A DNA stretch of 64,000 bases, from NCBI GenBank assembly GCA_964560875.1, contig CAZLMW010000012.1, positions 26,424 through 90,423 on the forward strand. Reading direction: 5' to 3'. Under the pieces are notes generated by a model that ran no database searches, was not told the DNA's origin, and saw only the letters and a list, made by a program, of their open reading frames with translations. The stretch comes from CAZLMW01 sp964560875. Lineage in GTDB: Bacteria; Myxococcota_A; UBA9042. A program made the translations under genes and the position numbers. Every line of letters starts with the position of its first letter. Within the stretch, counting starts at the first letter, position 1. This document shows, piece after piece, positions 28,697 through 36,163 of this stretch.

Positions 28697-30529
28697 CTAG
28701 TTCTCCGCCGCCCCACGCCACACGACCATCTGCGGGAAGGGGATCTCGATTCCGGCCTTGTCGAACGCGACCTTGAGGCGCTTGTTCAGCTCGCGCTCGA
28801 CGCCCCAGTGGGCACCCGTGTCGCACTTGGCCAGGACGCGGACGACAACCGCGGAATCCCCAAGCTCGGTCACACCGACGAACGACGGCGCCTCGTCCAG
28901 CACATCCTTCCAGCTGTCGTCGGTGTGCATCGCCTTGCCGACCGCGGTGACGACCTGCTCGACCTTCTCGAGATCCGCGCCGTATCCGACGCCCACGTGC
29001 ACGATGGCGCGATTCCAGTCGCGGGTGAGGTTGCTGACCGTCGAGATCGAACCGTTGGGGACGACGTGCAGATCGCCGTTGAAGCCTCGAACCCACGTTG
29101 AGCGAATCGAGATCTCTTCGACTGTACCGACCTTGCCGCCGAGATCGACAACCTCGCCGACCGCATATTGGTTCTCGAGCAGGATGAAGAAGCCGTTGAC
29201 CACGTCGCGGACGAGGTTCTGCGAGCCAAAGGAGATCGCCAAGCCGAGGATTGCGACGCTGCCGAGCAGCGGGCCGGTATTGACCCCGATCGTCTCAAGC
29301 GCGAGCAGCAGCGCGATGATGTAGATGGTCAGCTTCGCCACACCGCTGAAGACGTTGGCGAGGGTCAGGATACGGGTGTCGTCGTCGCTCGGGTCGTCCG
29401 GGTCGCCCTCCGCGCGCAGGATGACCAGACGCAGTCCGCGGGCTGTGAGGTAGATGGCTGCCCGCATCCCGATGAAGATCAACAGCAGCCCGAAGAGGAT
29501 TCGCCACGCGGCGTGCTGCAACCAATCCTTGAGCGTCTGCAGGGTCGCGTCCGCCCACGATTCAAAGCCGCCGTCGCGCTGCATCTGCTCGCCAAGCGCC
29601 TTGATCCGCTCGTCGCGAAAGCGGAGCTGCGATTTGCCGAGTCCCAATTCGACCTCGCGCGAACGTTTGCGCGCGGCCCCGTGACGGGCTTCATCGGTCA
29701 GCTTGGTGACCTTGTCGTCAGCGGTCGCCGCGATCTCGCCCCAGACGCCTCCGAAGACGCTGTCCGCGCCCAGCCGCTTGGCCTGTCCCTGCGCGATATC
29801 GCGCTCCCGGCGCGCGAGGTGCACGTCGCGAACCAGGGCGGAAAGCAGGATCTCCTCGCTCTGGAGCTGCCGTTGGATGAGCTTGTTGTCCATCTCGGCG
29901 AGCCGACGTTTGCGCTTCTGCCAGTCCTGGCGGCGGCGCAATTCCTCGAGGTGAAGGCGGCGGCGTTCGTAGGGGTTGGGCAACGTGGCGCTTGTCGCGG
30001 CCGCGGCAGCCGCGGTCTTCTCGGCGGGATCGGGCTCCAAGGCGGCTTCGAGGCGCTCTTCCAGGGCGTCGCGCTCGGTCTCGATCGCGGTGAGGTAGCG
30101 GTCCTGGTTCTCGACCTTGTCTCGGGCCAACCCTGCCCAGGCCTGCAGCGCCGCGACGCTGGGTGCGGTCGTCGGGCTGGCGGCTTTGAGCGCCTTGGCG
30201 AGCGTGGTCGCGGTCTTGTCCTGCTGCTGCCAGTAGCGCTTCCACTCGCGGTTGGAGAAGGTCTTGGCGCCGAGCGTCTTGAGCCGCTGTTTGAGCGACC
30301 GGGCGAGATCGAGCGCATCAGCGTCCTTCTCTTTGAGGCTCACCAGCCGGGGCTTGGCCCGCCACGCACTGATCCATCCGCCGGCCAGCTTGTCGACATC
30401 GTCCCCGAATCCGGTTTGCACCTCGGTCGCCGTCACCTCTTCGAACAGGCCAATGCTGTCTTGTGCCCCCGCCAACCCCGGCAGGGAAGTCAGAATTGCG
30501 ACGAACAATTGCAGGGTTTTCGTCTTCAT
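28697..30529 (-). CDS. MscS-family mechanosensitive channel with large N-terminal coiled-coil domain
   Basis: 610 residues from ATG 30529 (GGAGATG upstream), which starts a signal peptide (MKTKTLQLFVAILTSLPG, cleavage near AGA-QDS). Residues ~25-330 form a large periplasmic, Arg/Glu/Ala-rich helical region. The C-terminal part has three membrane helices and the MscS pore helix signature (LLGSVAILGLAISFGSQNL, then VNGFFILLENQYAVGEVVDL) followed by the beta and alpha/beta vestibule domains ending near IPFPQMVVW. It releases solutes during osmotic downshock. Size is like other long MscS relatives (YbdG/MscK type) rather than the 286-residue E. coli MscS. No obvious operon partner. Confidence 0.88.
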   Translation of the reverse strand: MKTKTLQLFVAILTSLPGLAGAQDSIGLFEEVTATEVQTGFGDDVDKLAGGWISAWRAKPRLVSLKEKDADALDLARSLKQRLKTLGAKTFSNREWKRYWQQQDKTATTLAKALKAASPTTAPSVAALQAWAGLARDKVENQDRYLTAIETERDALEERLEAALEPDPAEKTAAAAAATSATLPNPYERRRLHLEELRRRQDWQKRKRRLAEMDNKLIQRQLQSEEILLSALVRDVHLARRERDIAQGQAKRLGADSVFGGVWGEIAATADDKVTKLTDEARHGAARKRSREVELGLGKSQLRFRDERIKALGEQMQRDGGFESWADATLQTLKDWLQHAAWRILFGLLLIFIGMRAAIYLTARGLRLVILRAEGDPDDPSDDDTRILTLANVFSGVAKLTIYIIALLLALETIGVNTGPLLGSVAILGLAISFGSQNLVRDVVNGFFILLENQYAVGEVVDLGGKVGTVEEISIRSTWVRGFNGDLHVVPNGSISTVSNLTRDWNRAIVHVGVGYGADLEKVEQVVTAVGKAMHTDDSWKDVLDEAPSFVGVTELGDSAVVVRVLAKCDTGAHWGVERELNKRLKVAFDKAGIEIPFPQMVVWRGAAEN

Positions 30530-30622
30530 GGGGCATCTCCGCACACCGAAACGGCGCGCAGGGGTATGCCCGACCGGCGCGCGAGTCAACCTCGCGAATC
30601 GCGGGATTGGGCCGACGCTACG

Positions 30623-32014
30623 CTATTTGCTGCCGCGAGACCGGTAGACCTGACCGAGCGATGTGCCCAAGAAGATCGCGCCATGCCAGTACGCAACGCT
30701 CTGCACGTGGGTCGTTGCGTCGAACGTCAGCACTTCCTTGAACGCCACCAGGTCGCCCGTCGTGCGCACGTGCCACTTGACGTTGGTGCCTTCCGCCGGT
30801 CCCGGTGCGATCTCGCCATCCCGGCTCAGGAAGATGAACTCGCCGGTCTTGGGCCGCTTGAACACGTCGACGACCGTCTCTTTGGCGAAGGTCTCGATGG
30901 CCTTGGCGCCCTTTTCGGTCACCAGCCACGTGGTCATCGGCGGGTTGTTGCCCTTGAGCAAGTCGCGGCCGATCGCGATGCCGCTCTTGTCGGTGGTGGG
31001 CCAGACGTTGACGACGAGGGCCAGCTGCAGGGCGTGTCCGGGCGGGAAGTTCGTCGTCTCCTTGCCGTTCCAGATCTGGTTGGGGACGTTGTAGATCTTG
31101 CCCTGGTTGTTGAGCTTGTAGCCGAAGATGTACAGGCGCGGACCGGCGGGGAGCAGGTTGGTCCAGCGCGCGTCGCCCTTGCCCTCGTTCCATACTTTCG
31201 CTGCCGGTTCGAAGGTCTTTCCGTTGTCCTTGCTGCGCCACAGGAAGCCGTAGATGTCGCCCTCCTTCCAGCCCTCCGGTGTATTTCCGCTCCCGACGGC
31301 GTAGAGGTCTGCACCGAGCCGGGCGACGTCGTGAACGTGCACGCCGCTGCCGACGGTACGGAACTTCTTCCAGCCGTCTTTCTTGGTGCGCCGGTAGACG
31401 TTGCCGAGCCATCCGTCCTCGGTCGCGTCGATGCCGGCAACCCAGAGCTCGTCGCCCAGGTGTCGGAAGCGATCGATCTGCTCTTCGTCGTGTTTGAATT
31501 CGTCGACCGTGTCGGGCGATTTCCACGACTTGAAGTAGCGCACGGCGAGCTGGCTCTTGCTGCCGAGGTTGATGTTGGCGTCGCCGTAGCCGATGTACAT
31601 CCGGTCGAGGTAGATCGCGAGGTCCTGGACGCCCTGCAGGAACTTGCCGTTGGGAGCCTTGTCGAACCCGACCTTGTGGTAGTCCTTGAGCGGTTGCGCC
31701 CAGGTGGTCGGTGCCTCGAACTTGAGCTCGCTGACCTTCGCGTCCTCGTGGGGCTTCCATCCCGAGGATGAACCCCCGGTGTCGATGCCCTTTGCGGTGT
31801 CCTTGGCAGCGGTGGACCCGCCGTCGCCACCAGCGACAGCGTCGGCGGTCGAGCCAGCAGCGTCGTCATCTTCGTTTTCGCCCGGATCTTCGTCGCCTCC
31901 GCAAGCCTGTAGCGCGAGGAGCAGCGAGAAAACGGCGCAAGCCCGCATCCATCTTGCTTTGGGCCCGAGAAACCGGGGTTGCTGAAGGGTCGGCTCGCGG
32001 CGGGGCTGGTGCAT
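30623..32014 (-). CDS. Lipoprotein of unknown function, probable beta-propeller
   Basis: 463 residues from ATG 32014 (GGAG five bases upstream; an internal ATG at 31948 is an alternative). A lipobox LQAC lies at about residue 38 after a hydrophobic stretch, followed by an acidic Gly/Ser/Asp-rich linker typical of outer-membrane lipoproteins in this lineage. The rest contains repeated strand motifs with sites such as YIGYGDANI, LWVAGIDATEDGWLGNVYR, DLYAVGSGN, GFLWRSKDNGKTF, and WHGAIFLGTSLGQVYRS, reminiscent of BNR/sialidase-like or other beta-propeller repeats. No catalytic residues can be assigned. It lies in a minus-strand group with an MscS channel downstream and a MaoC-like gene upstream. 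Confidence 0.75.
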   Translation of the reverse strand: MHQPRREPTLQQPRFLGPKARWMRACAVFSLLLALQACGGDEDPGENEDDDAAGSTADAVAGGDGGSTAAKDTAKGIDTGGSSSGWKPHEDAKVSELKFEAPTTWAQPLKDYHKVGFDKAPNGKFLQGVQDLAIYLDRMYIGYGDANINLGSKSQLAVRYFKSWKSPDTVDEFKHDEEQIDRFRHLGDELWVAGIDATEDGWLGNVYRRTKKDGWKKFRTVGSGVHVHDVARLGADLYAVGSGNTPEGWKEGDIYGFLWRSKDNGKTFEPAAKVWNEGKGDARWTNLLPAGPRLYIFGYKLNNQGKIYNVPNQIWNGKETTNFPPGHALQLALVVNVWPTTDKSGIAIGRDLLKGNNPPMTTWLVTEKGAKAIETFAKETVVDVFKRPKTGEFIFLSRDGEIAPGPAEGTNVKWHVRTTGDLVAFKEVLTFDATTHVQSVAYWHGAIFLGTSLGQVYRSRGSK

Positions 32015-32065
32015 GACGGCTCCGAAGGCGGGTGTGCGCCGGGTACGGTCAAGGAGTGTGCCGGA

Positions 32066-32989
32066 TCAGGAGTCCGCCGGGATCGGAAGGATTGTGCCGT
32101 TGAGGTGCGGCTTGGCGCCATTGGGCGTCGCGACGCGGAATTCGTGGCCTTCGCCCGCGCCTTCACTCGACAGGTTGGCGGCCGAGAAGAGTACCGAAGA
32201 AGGCAAGAAAATCGGCCGCTTGAAGGCAACATCGACGCGCACACCCGACTCCGGGGTCCCTTCCTCGAGTTCGGCGAGGCACCGCGCGAGCGACCACATG
32301 CCGTGCACGATGGCCCGCTTGAGTCCGAAGGCCTTGGCCGTGATCGCGTAGAGGTGAATCGGGTTGCGGTCGCCGGAGATCTGGCCGTAGCGACGCCCCT
32401 GGTCTTCGCGCACCGACCAGATGACCGAATGCGTGCGGCCGGGAAGCTCGCCGAGCTCAGGCGCTTTCTTGTCGCGCTTCGCTCCCGATTTCTTGCCGCC
32501 GCTCTTGTGCCCGGCCATCGACAAGACCGTCGCGGTGGAACGCCAGAGCACTTGGCCCTCGCGGCGCGCCTCTGTTTGCAGATCGAACTGAACGCCGCGC
32601 TTGGCCGGCCGATGGCCGTCGACCCAGGCAGCGAGATGGACGCGTTCACCGGCACGAATCGACTCGTATTGATCGATGCGGTTGCTGACGTGAACGACGC
32701 CCATCGCTGGCAACGGGAACTTCGAATCGGCGAGGATCGCCATGTGCAAGGGCCCCGCAAGAACCTGCAACCACGTCGGGGGCACGCGCTCGCCAGGTGT
32801 GAAGCCGCAGACCTTTCGATAAGCGTCGACCGCGCTGCCATCGATCGCGACATCGGACACCTCCGCCTCGATGCGGGGAATGGTCGCACCGGCTTGCAGA
32901 GGTCCGCGGCCACCGGGCAGGGCGGCGCGCAGCATCAGCGGCACCATGTTGGGGAGGCGATCGAAGCGCTGGGCGCTGGCTGCGGTCAT
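32066..32989 (-). CDS. MaoC-like (R)-enoyl-CoA hydratase, double hot-dog
   Basis: 307 residues from ATG 32989 with AGGAG five bases upstream. Two hot-dog halves are visible: residues ~90-165 (VSNRIDQYESIRAGERVHL) without the catalytic motif, and ~190-270 with the hydratase-2 signature YGQISGDRNPIHL (catalytic Asp and His) and AIVHGMWSLA. This architecture is that of MaoC or hydratase-2 enzymes which hydrate trans-2-enoyl-CoA to (R)-3-hydroxyacyl-CoA in fatty-acid metabolism or storage polymer synthesis. Between the halves a Lys/Gly-rich stretch is unusual. Upstream partner is a protein of unknown function. Confidence 0.85.
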   Translation of the reverse strand: MTAASAQRFDRLPNMVPLMLRAALPGGRGPLQAGATIPRIEAEVSDVAIDGSAVDAYRKVCGFTPGERVPPTWLQVLAGPLHMAILADSKFPLPAMGVVHVSNRIDQYESIRAGERVHLAAWVDGHRPAKRGVQFDLQTEARREGQVLWRSTATVLSMAGHKSGGKKSGAKRDKKAPELGELPGRTHSVIWSVREDQGRRYGQISGDRNPIHLYAITAKAFGLKRAIVHGMWSLARCLAELEEGTPESGVRVDVAFKRPIFLPSSVLFSAANLSSEGAGEGHEFRVATPNGAKPHLNGTILPIPADS

Positions 32990-33004
32990 GGTGACTCCTG
33001 GCGA

Positions 33005-34861
33005 TCAGGGTGACGTGCTGTTGGCGTCCCGACCGATCCACACGGCGTCGTCGGCCCATGCGGAAGGCCACGGCGCCCCCCGGTTGCCCGGGATCTCGCG
33101 GCCGTTGGGATCGACGACGAAGTTTCCGGCGGCGGCGAACGCGCGCTCTTCGTTGAGCTTGCCACTGCGGCTCCGAAACGGGACGAAGCGACCGGCACGG
33201 CGAATCTTGATGACCTCGTGAGGGCCGGGGCGAAGATCGACAAGCGCACCCTTTCGCTTGGCGTTGAGCAGCTGTTCCTCGTTGCCGATCGGGTCCGCGA
33301 CGGTCTTGGCCTTGAGGATCCACACCAGCAGGGACGTCGGATCCTTGTCGGGATACGCGTCGCAGAGGATGTCGTCGTAGCCGTAGTACTGCTTGCCGAT
33401 GTCGTTTTGATTGACCGGCCCGGCCATCAGGCAGATGCCCGCGAGCATGTCGCACCGGTCGGGTACGTTGACCACGCCCATCAACTCCGCATACAGCGCG
33501 CTGCGGGCGGCCGCGGCTCCAACCGCGCGAATCGTCGCGGTCCAATCCAGCCCTTCGGCGCGAATGTCGGCGCGACAAAGCCCGGTGGTGTAGATCCGCT
33601 GGCCGACCAAAGCGAAGGCCTTGCGACCGCGGTTTGCGTTGCGCGAAAACGCCTTTCCGACGGGCAAATCGGCCCACAGTGGCATGCGCTCGATCACGCG
33701 ATCGGTGACGTCGTTGAGCTGCTTGCGGAGCTTGCGCAGGCGCTCCTTTCCGTGGGGCACGAGGACGTCGATGCGATCGAGCAGCAGCAGGTCCTTGGCT
33801 CGTTCGCGACCAACACCGGTCCAGTGTGCAAAAGCGTTGTAGCCGGCGCGGCCCGCCTGCACGGTCAATTCGTCGGGTACATCCATGTCCTGGCGACCGT
33901 GGTAGGGCGCAGGTGCCTTTTCTTCGGCATTGACGCCGGGCTGAATCCGCTCAGAGCGGAACGCGATGAGATTGGCGCCTACTTTCGCGCATACCGACTC
34001 GTCGACCGGCACCCGCGAAGCCTCGGGGACGTTGCCGACCTGGGCGACGAGGGCCACGCGCCAGCCGAGCGAACGTTGATGCGCCGAGATCCCACAGAGG
34101 TCTTCGATGGCCCGCAGGATCGGCTTGTTGTCGGCCCGCGCATCGCCGCAGAAGGGAGCGCTGAACACCTGTGCTTTGCGTCTGCCGGCGGACGCGATCA
34201 CGGCCGCGCGTTCCATCGCGTCGGCGAGGATTCCGATGTGCAGGTGCTGCAAGTAGCCGATGGTCGGGATGTCGTCGATGTGCTCGAAGCGCTTGCGCCA
34301 CGCACGAATGGGAACGGTCGCGAGGCTGGCGACGGGACGGTGACCAACGAGCGTCAGCAGCATCGTGAACGGCGTGCGGTAGGGCCGCGAAACAACGATA
34401 TGCGTGTGCACCGCGTCGTCGAGAACCGGCGCCTCGCGGTGCATCAAAGACCGCAGCAAGTGGCTGATGCGTTCGGAATCGGCGGGCCCGAACGTGACCT
34501 GTTGGTGACCGCGGAAATTGGTGGATTGCCGCGAGGAGAGGACGCCGAGGGAGGTCTCGTCGAAGAGCTCGCGATCGGTCACGGCCTCGCCAGGGACGAA
34601 CGCGTCGGGGCGCGCCAGCGACAACAGGGCCATCGCCTGCTCGCTTTCCTCCACGGTCATGCTGATGCGCGTTCGGTAGCCGACGGGGGAGTTCGACTTC
34701 AGCGAGACAGGCAACGAATACCGGGTCCGTCGCTCGCCCTGCGCCGCAAAAACGGCCTCTCGCTGCCGGCGCTGGTCGGGCGGCGGCGGCGCAATCGGCA
34801 CAACCACCGGGTTCTTGGGCTGGGCTTCAGGATTGGGCGGACGGGAGGGTTGCTCGACCAT
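33005..34861 (-). CDS. Large protein of unknown function
   Basis: 618 residues from ATG 34861 (GAGG six bases upstream). An in-frame TTG at 34936 starting three bases after the previous stop could extend it by 25 residues. The N-terminal ~60 residues are Pro-rich and probably disordered. The rest is soluble-looking alpha/beta sequence with no signal peptide or membrane helix; notable stretches are HTHIVVSRPYRTPFTMLLTLV, FEHIDDIPTIGYLQHLHIGI, VFSAPFCGDARADNKPIL, and AELMGVVNVPDRCDMLAGI. I recognise no family, and no catalytic motif is convincing. It sits between the MaoC-like gene and the truncated metallo-beta-lactamase-fold gene, on the same strand. Function not assigned. Confidence 0.7.
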   Translation of the reverse strand: MVEQPSRPPNPEAQPKNPVVVPIAPPPPDQRRQREAVFAAQGERRTRYSLPVSLKSNSPVGYRTRISMTVEESEQAMALLSLARPDAFVPGEAVTDRELFDETSLGVLSSRQSTNFRGHQQVTFGPADSERISHLLRSLMHREAPVLDDAVHTHIVVSRPYRTPFTMLLTLVGHRPVASLATVPIRAWRKRFEHIDDIPTIGYLQHLHIGILADAMERAAVIASAGRRKAQVFSAPFCGDARADNKPILRAIEDLCGISAHQRSLGWRVALVAQVGNVPEASRVPVDESVCAKVGANLIAFRSERIQPGVNAEEKAPAPYHGRQDMDVPDELTVQAGRAGYNAFAHWTGVGRERAKDLLLLDRIDVLVPHGKERLRKLRKQLNDVTDRVIERMPLWADLPVGKAFSRNANRGRKAFALVGQRIYTTGLCRADIRAEGLDWTATIRAVGAAAARSALYAELMGVVNVPDRCDMLAGICLMAGPVNQNDIGKQYYGYDDILCDAYPDKDPTSLLVWILKAKTVADPIGNEEQLLNAKRKGALVDLRPGPHEVIKIRRAGRFVPFRSRSGKLNEERAFAAAGNFVVDPNGREIPGNRGAPWPSAWADDAVWIGRDANSTSP

Positions 34862-34939
34862 CGGGCGCCTCGGGGGCTTGAGGGCTGCAGGAGTGTGCGG
34901 GACGAGGGTCTTACCGCCGACGGGTCGCGGTCGCAAGCG

Positions 34940-35167
34940 TCAGAGAATCACGGTCTGGCCAGCTTCGGGCGTGCCATGGGAAAGCCAAATCGCGTCGAGA
35001 AAGTTGGGATCGCGGCTCTCTGGCACCTCAGCGAGGGACCAAAACGCGTGAGGCACCGCGTAACCGCAGTCGAGTAACAGGTTGGCGCCGCCGCGCATGA
35101 GCATCGTCGTGTTGGCGGGGTCCTGATCGACCGCCGAACCGACGCCGACCCACGTGACGGTGGTCAT
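34940..35167 (-). pseudogene. N-terminal fragment of a metallo-beta-lactamase-fold (RNase Z-like) gene
   Basis: 75 codons from ATG 35167. The first ~64 residues have the start of an MBL-fold hydrolase of the RNase Z-like type (VTWVGVGSAVDQ, TTMLMRGGANLLLDCGY, AVPHAFW, LDAIWLSH). The family motif HxHxDH should begin exactly at this His, but after H64 (34976-34978) the sequence changes to GTPEAGQTVIL and stops; no frame nearby continues with a HADH-like motif. All metal ligands but perhaps one are thus missing and the product should be inactive. Overlap-distance to the upstream phosphatase gene (stop at 35171) suggests it was once the next gene of that operon. Confidence 0.7.
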
Positions 35168-35170
35168 CGC

Positions 35171-35845
35171 CTACTCAGCCGATTCCGCGAGACGTCGCCA
35201 GCGCATCCGATGCTGATTGTCGCGCCACTGCACAACGAGATCGTGACCGTCGCGCCATGTCGCCAGCCCTTCGAGGAAATCGGGCATGCCCGCATCTTCG
35301 TGGCGGATGCCCAGGAAGTGTTCGCGCAGCAGCAAGATATTCCAGTCGTGGCTGCAGTGGACGTACAGCCCGGGTTCGTCGTGGGTCGCCAGTGTTTCGG
35401 TAAGCACCATCAGTTGGCCGGTCGCGGCGCGCGGGGACGGCATCAGGTGCTCGCTGGCCAGGTCGCCTTCGAACCAGCGTCGGACGAACGCCCGGTCGCC
35501 GATATCGAGCGCGATCTTCAAGACCTTCTCGGCGTCGTGGAGGTAGGGCCCGGCCAGGTCGTTGATCACGACAAGCTCGTCGACATCGCTGCCGGCGTCG
35601 CGCAACCCCTCGGCGAGACGATTGGCGGTCTGCTGGCAGCGGGGAATCGGGCTGCTCCACAACCTCATCGATGCGAAATCGACCAGCGTGCGTCCCAGGG
35701 CGGCGGCATCGCGATGGCCGTTGTCGGTCAGGCGCGCTTCCCATCCCTCTTCATAACTACGGATAGGATCGCGTTCGGCGTGCCGCAAGATGATCGAGAC
35801 CGGGCGGTCGCGCGGCACATGCTCGAGGGTCAAGCGGACCGGCAT
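35171..35845 (-). CDS. Histidine phosphatase family (phosphoglycerate mutase-like) protein
   Basis: 224 residues from ATG 35845. The phospho-His motif is SIILRHAERDP near residue 17-27 (RHAE in place of RHGE), followed by LTDNGHRDAAALGRTL and SSPIPRCQQTANRLAEGL; the second catalytic His is in LYVHCSHDWNI. The order and spacing fit the branch-1 histidine phosphatase fold. Substrate cannot be told; members range from sugar phosphatases to phosphoprotein phosphatases. It lies four bases upstream of the truncated MBL-fold gene and four bases after the small membrane protein gene, so the three form one minus-strand unit. Confidence 0.85.
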   Translation of the reverse strand: MPVRLTLEHVPRDRPVSIILRHAERDPIRSYEEGWEARLTDNGHRDAAALGRTLVDFASMRLWSSPIPRCQQTANRLAEGLRDAGSDVDELVVINDLAGPYLHDAEKVLKIALDIGDRAFVRRWFEGDLASEHLMPSPRAATGQLMVLTETLATHDEPGLYVHCSHDWNILLLREHFLGIRHEDAGMPDFLEGLATWRDGHDLVVQWRDNQHRMRWRRLAESAE

Positions 35846-35848
35846 CGA

Positions 35849-36163
35849 TCAGGACTCCCCGTCGCGGTTGGAAAAACTCGCGGGATGCACTGCGTCGGCG
35901 CGACGCGTGAGCTTCCACATCCGCGGGCCGATCTCGGTGATCGCGAGGTAGAGGCTCAGCCCGGTGATCGCGATCCAGGCCTCGCTGGCGTAGAGACGAC
36001 GCGTCATCATCTTCTCGAACGGGAATTCCGCCGCGCGACCCATCAGCGGTCCGCCACCTTCGGGCGCGATCACGTTGAAGACCATGTGGCCGGCGTAGAC
36101 GATCTCGATCAGGAAGTTGATGATGATCGCCCAATGAACGGCGAGCAGAAGGACGCGACGCAT
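35849..36163 (-). CDS. Small two-helix membrane protein
   Basis: 104 residues from ATG 36163, the last part of a longer open frame whose upstream part is only antisense of the divergent gene. Two probable membrane helices: residues ~3-31 (VLLLAVHWAIIINFLIEIVY) and ~60-79 (AWIAITGLSLYLAITEIG). A short loop with Arg and Phe residues joins them, and a hydrophilic tail ends the protein. No known family recognised. The start codon shares CATG at 36161-36164 with the start of the divergent 1481-aa gene, so either both are correct with zero spacing or one starts further in. Confidence 0.6.
   Translation of the reverse strand: MRRVLLLAVHWAIIINFLIEIVYAGHMVFNVIAPEGGGPLMGRAAEFPFEKMMTRRLYASEAWIAITGLSLYLAITEIGPRMWKLTRRADAVHPASFSNRDGES

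Noticed and set aside
29168..31771. 867-aa plus-strand ORF
   Set aside because: Antisense to the MscS and lipoprotein genes, both of which have clear motifs and signals.
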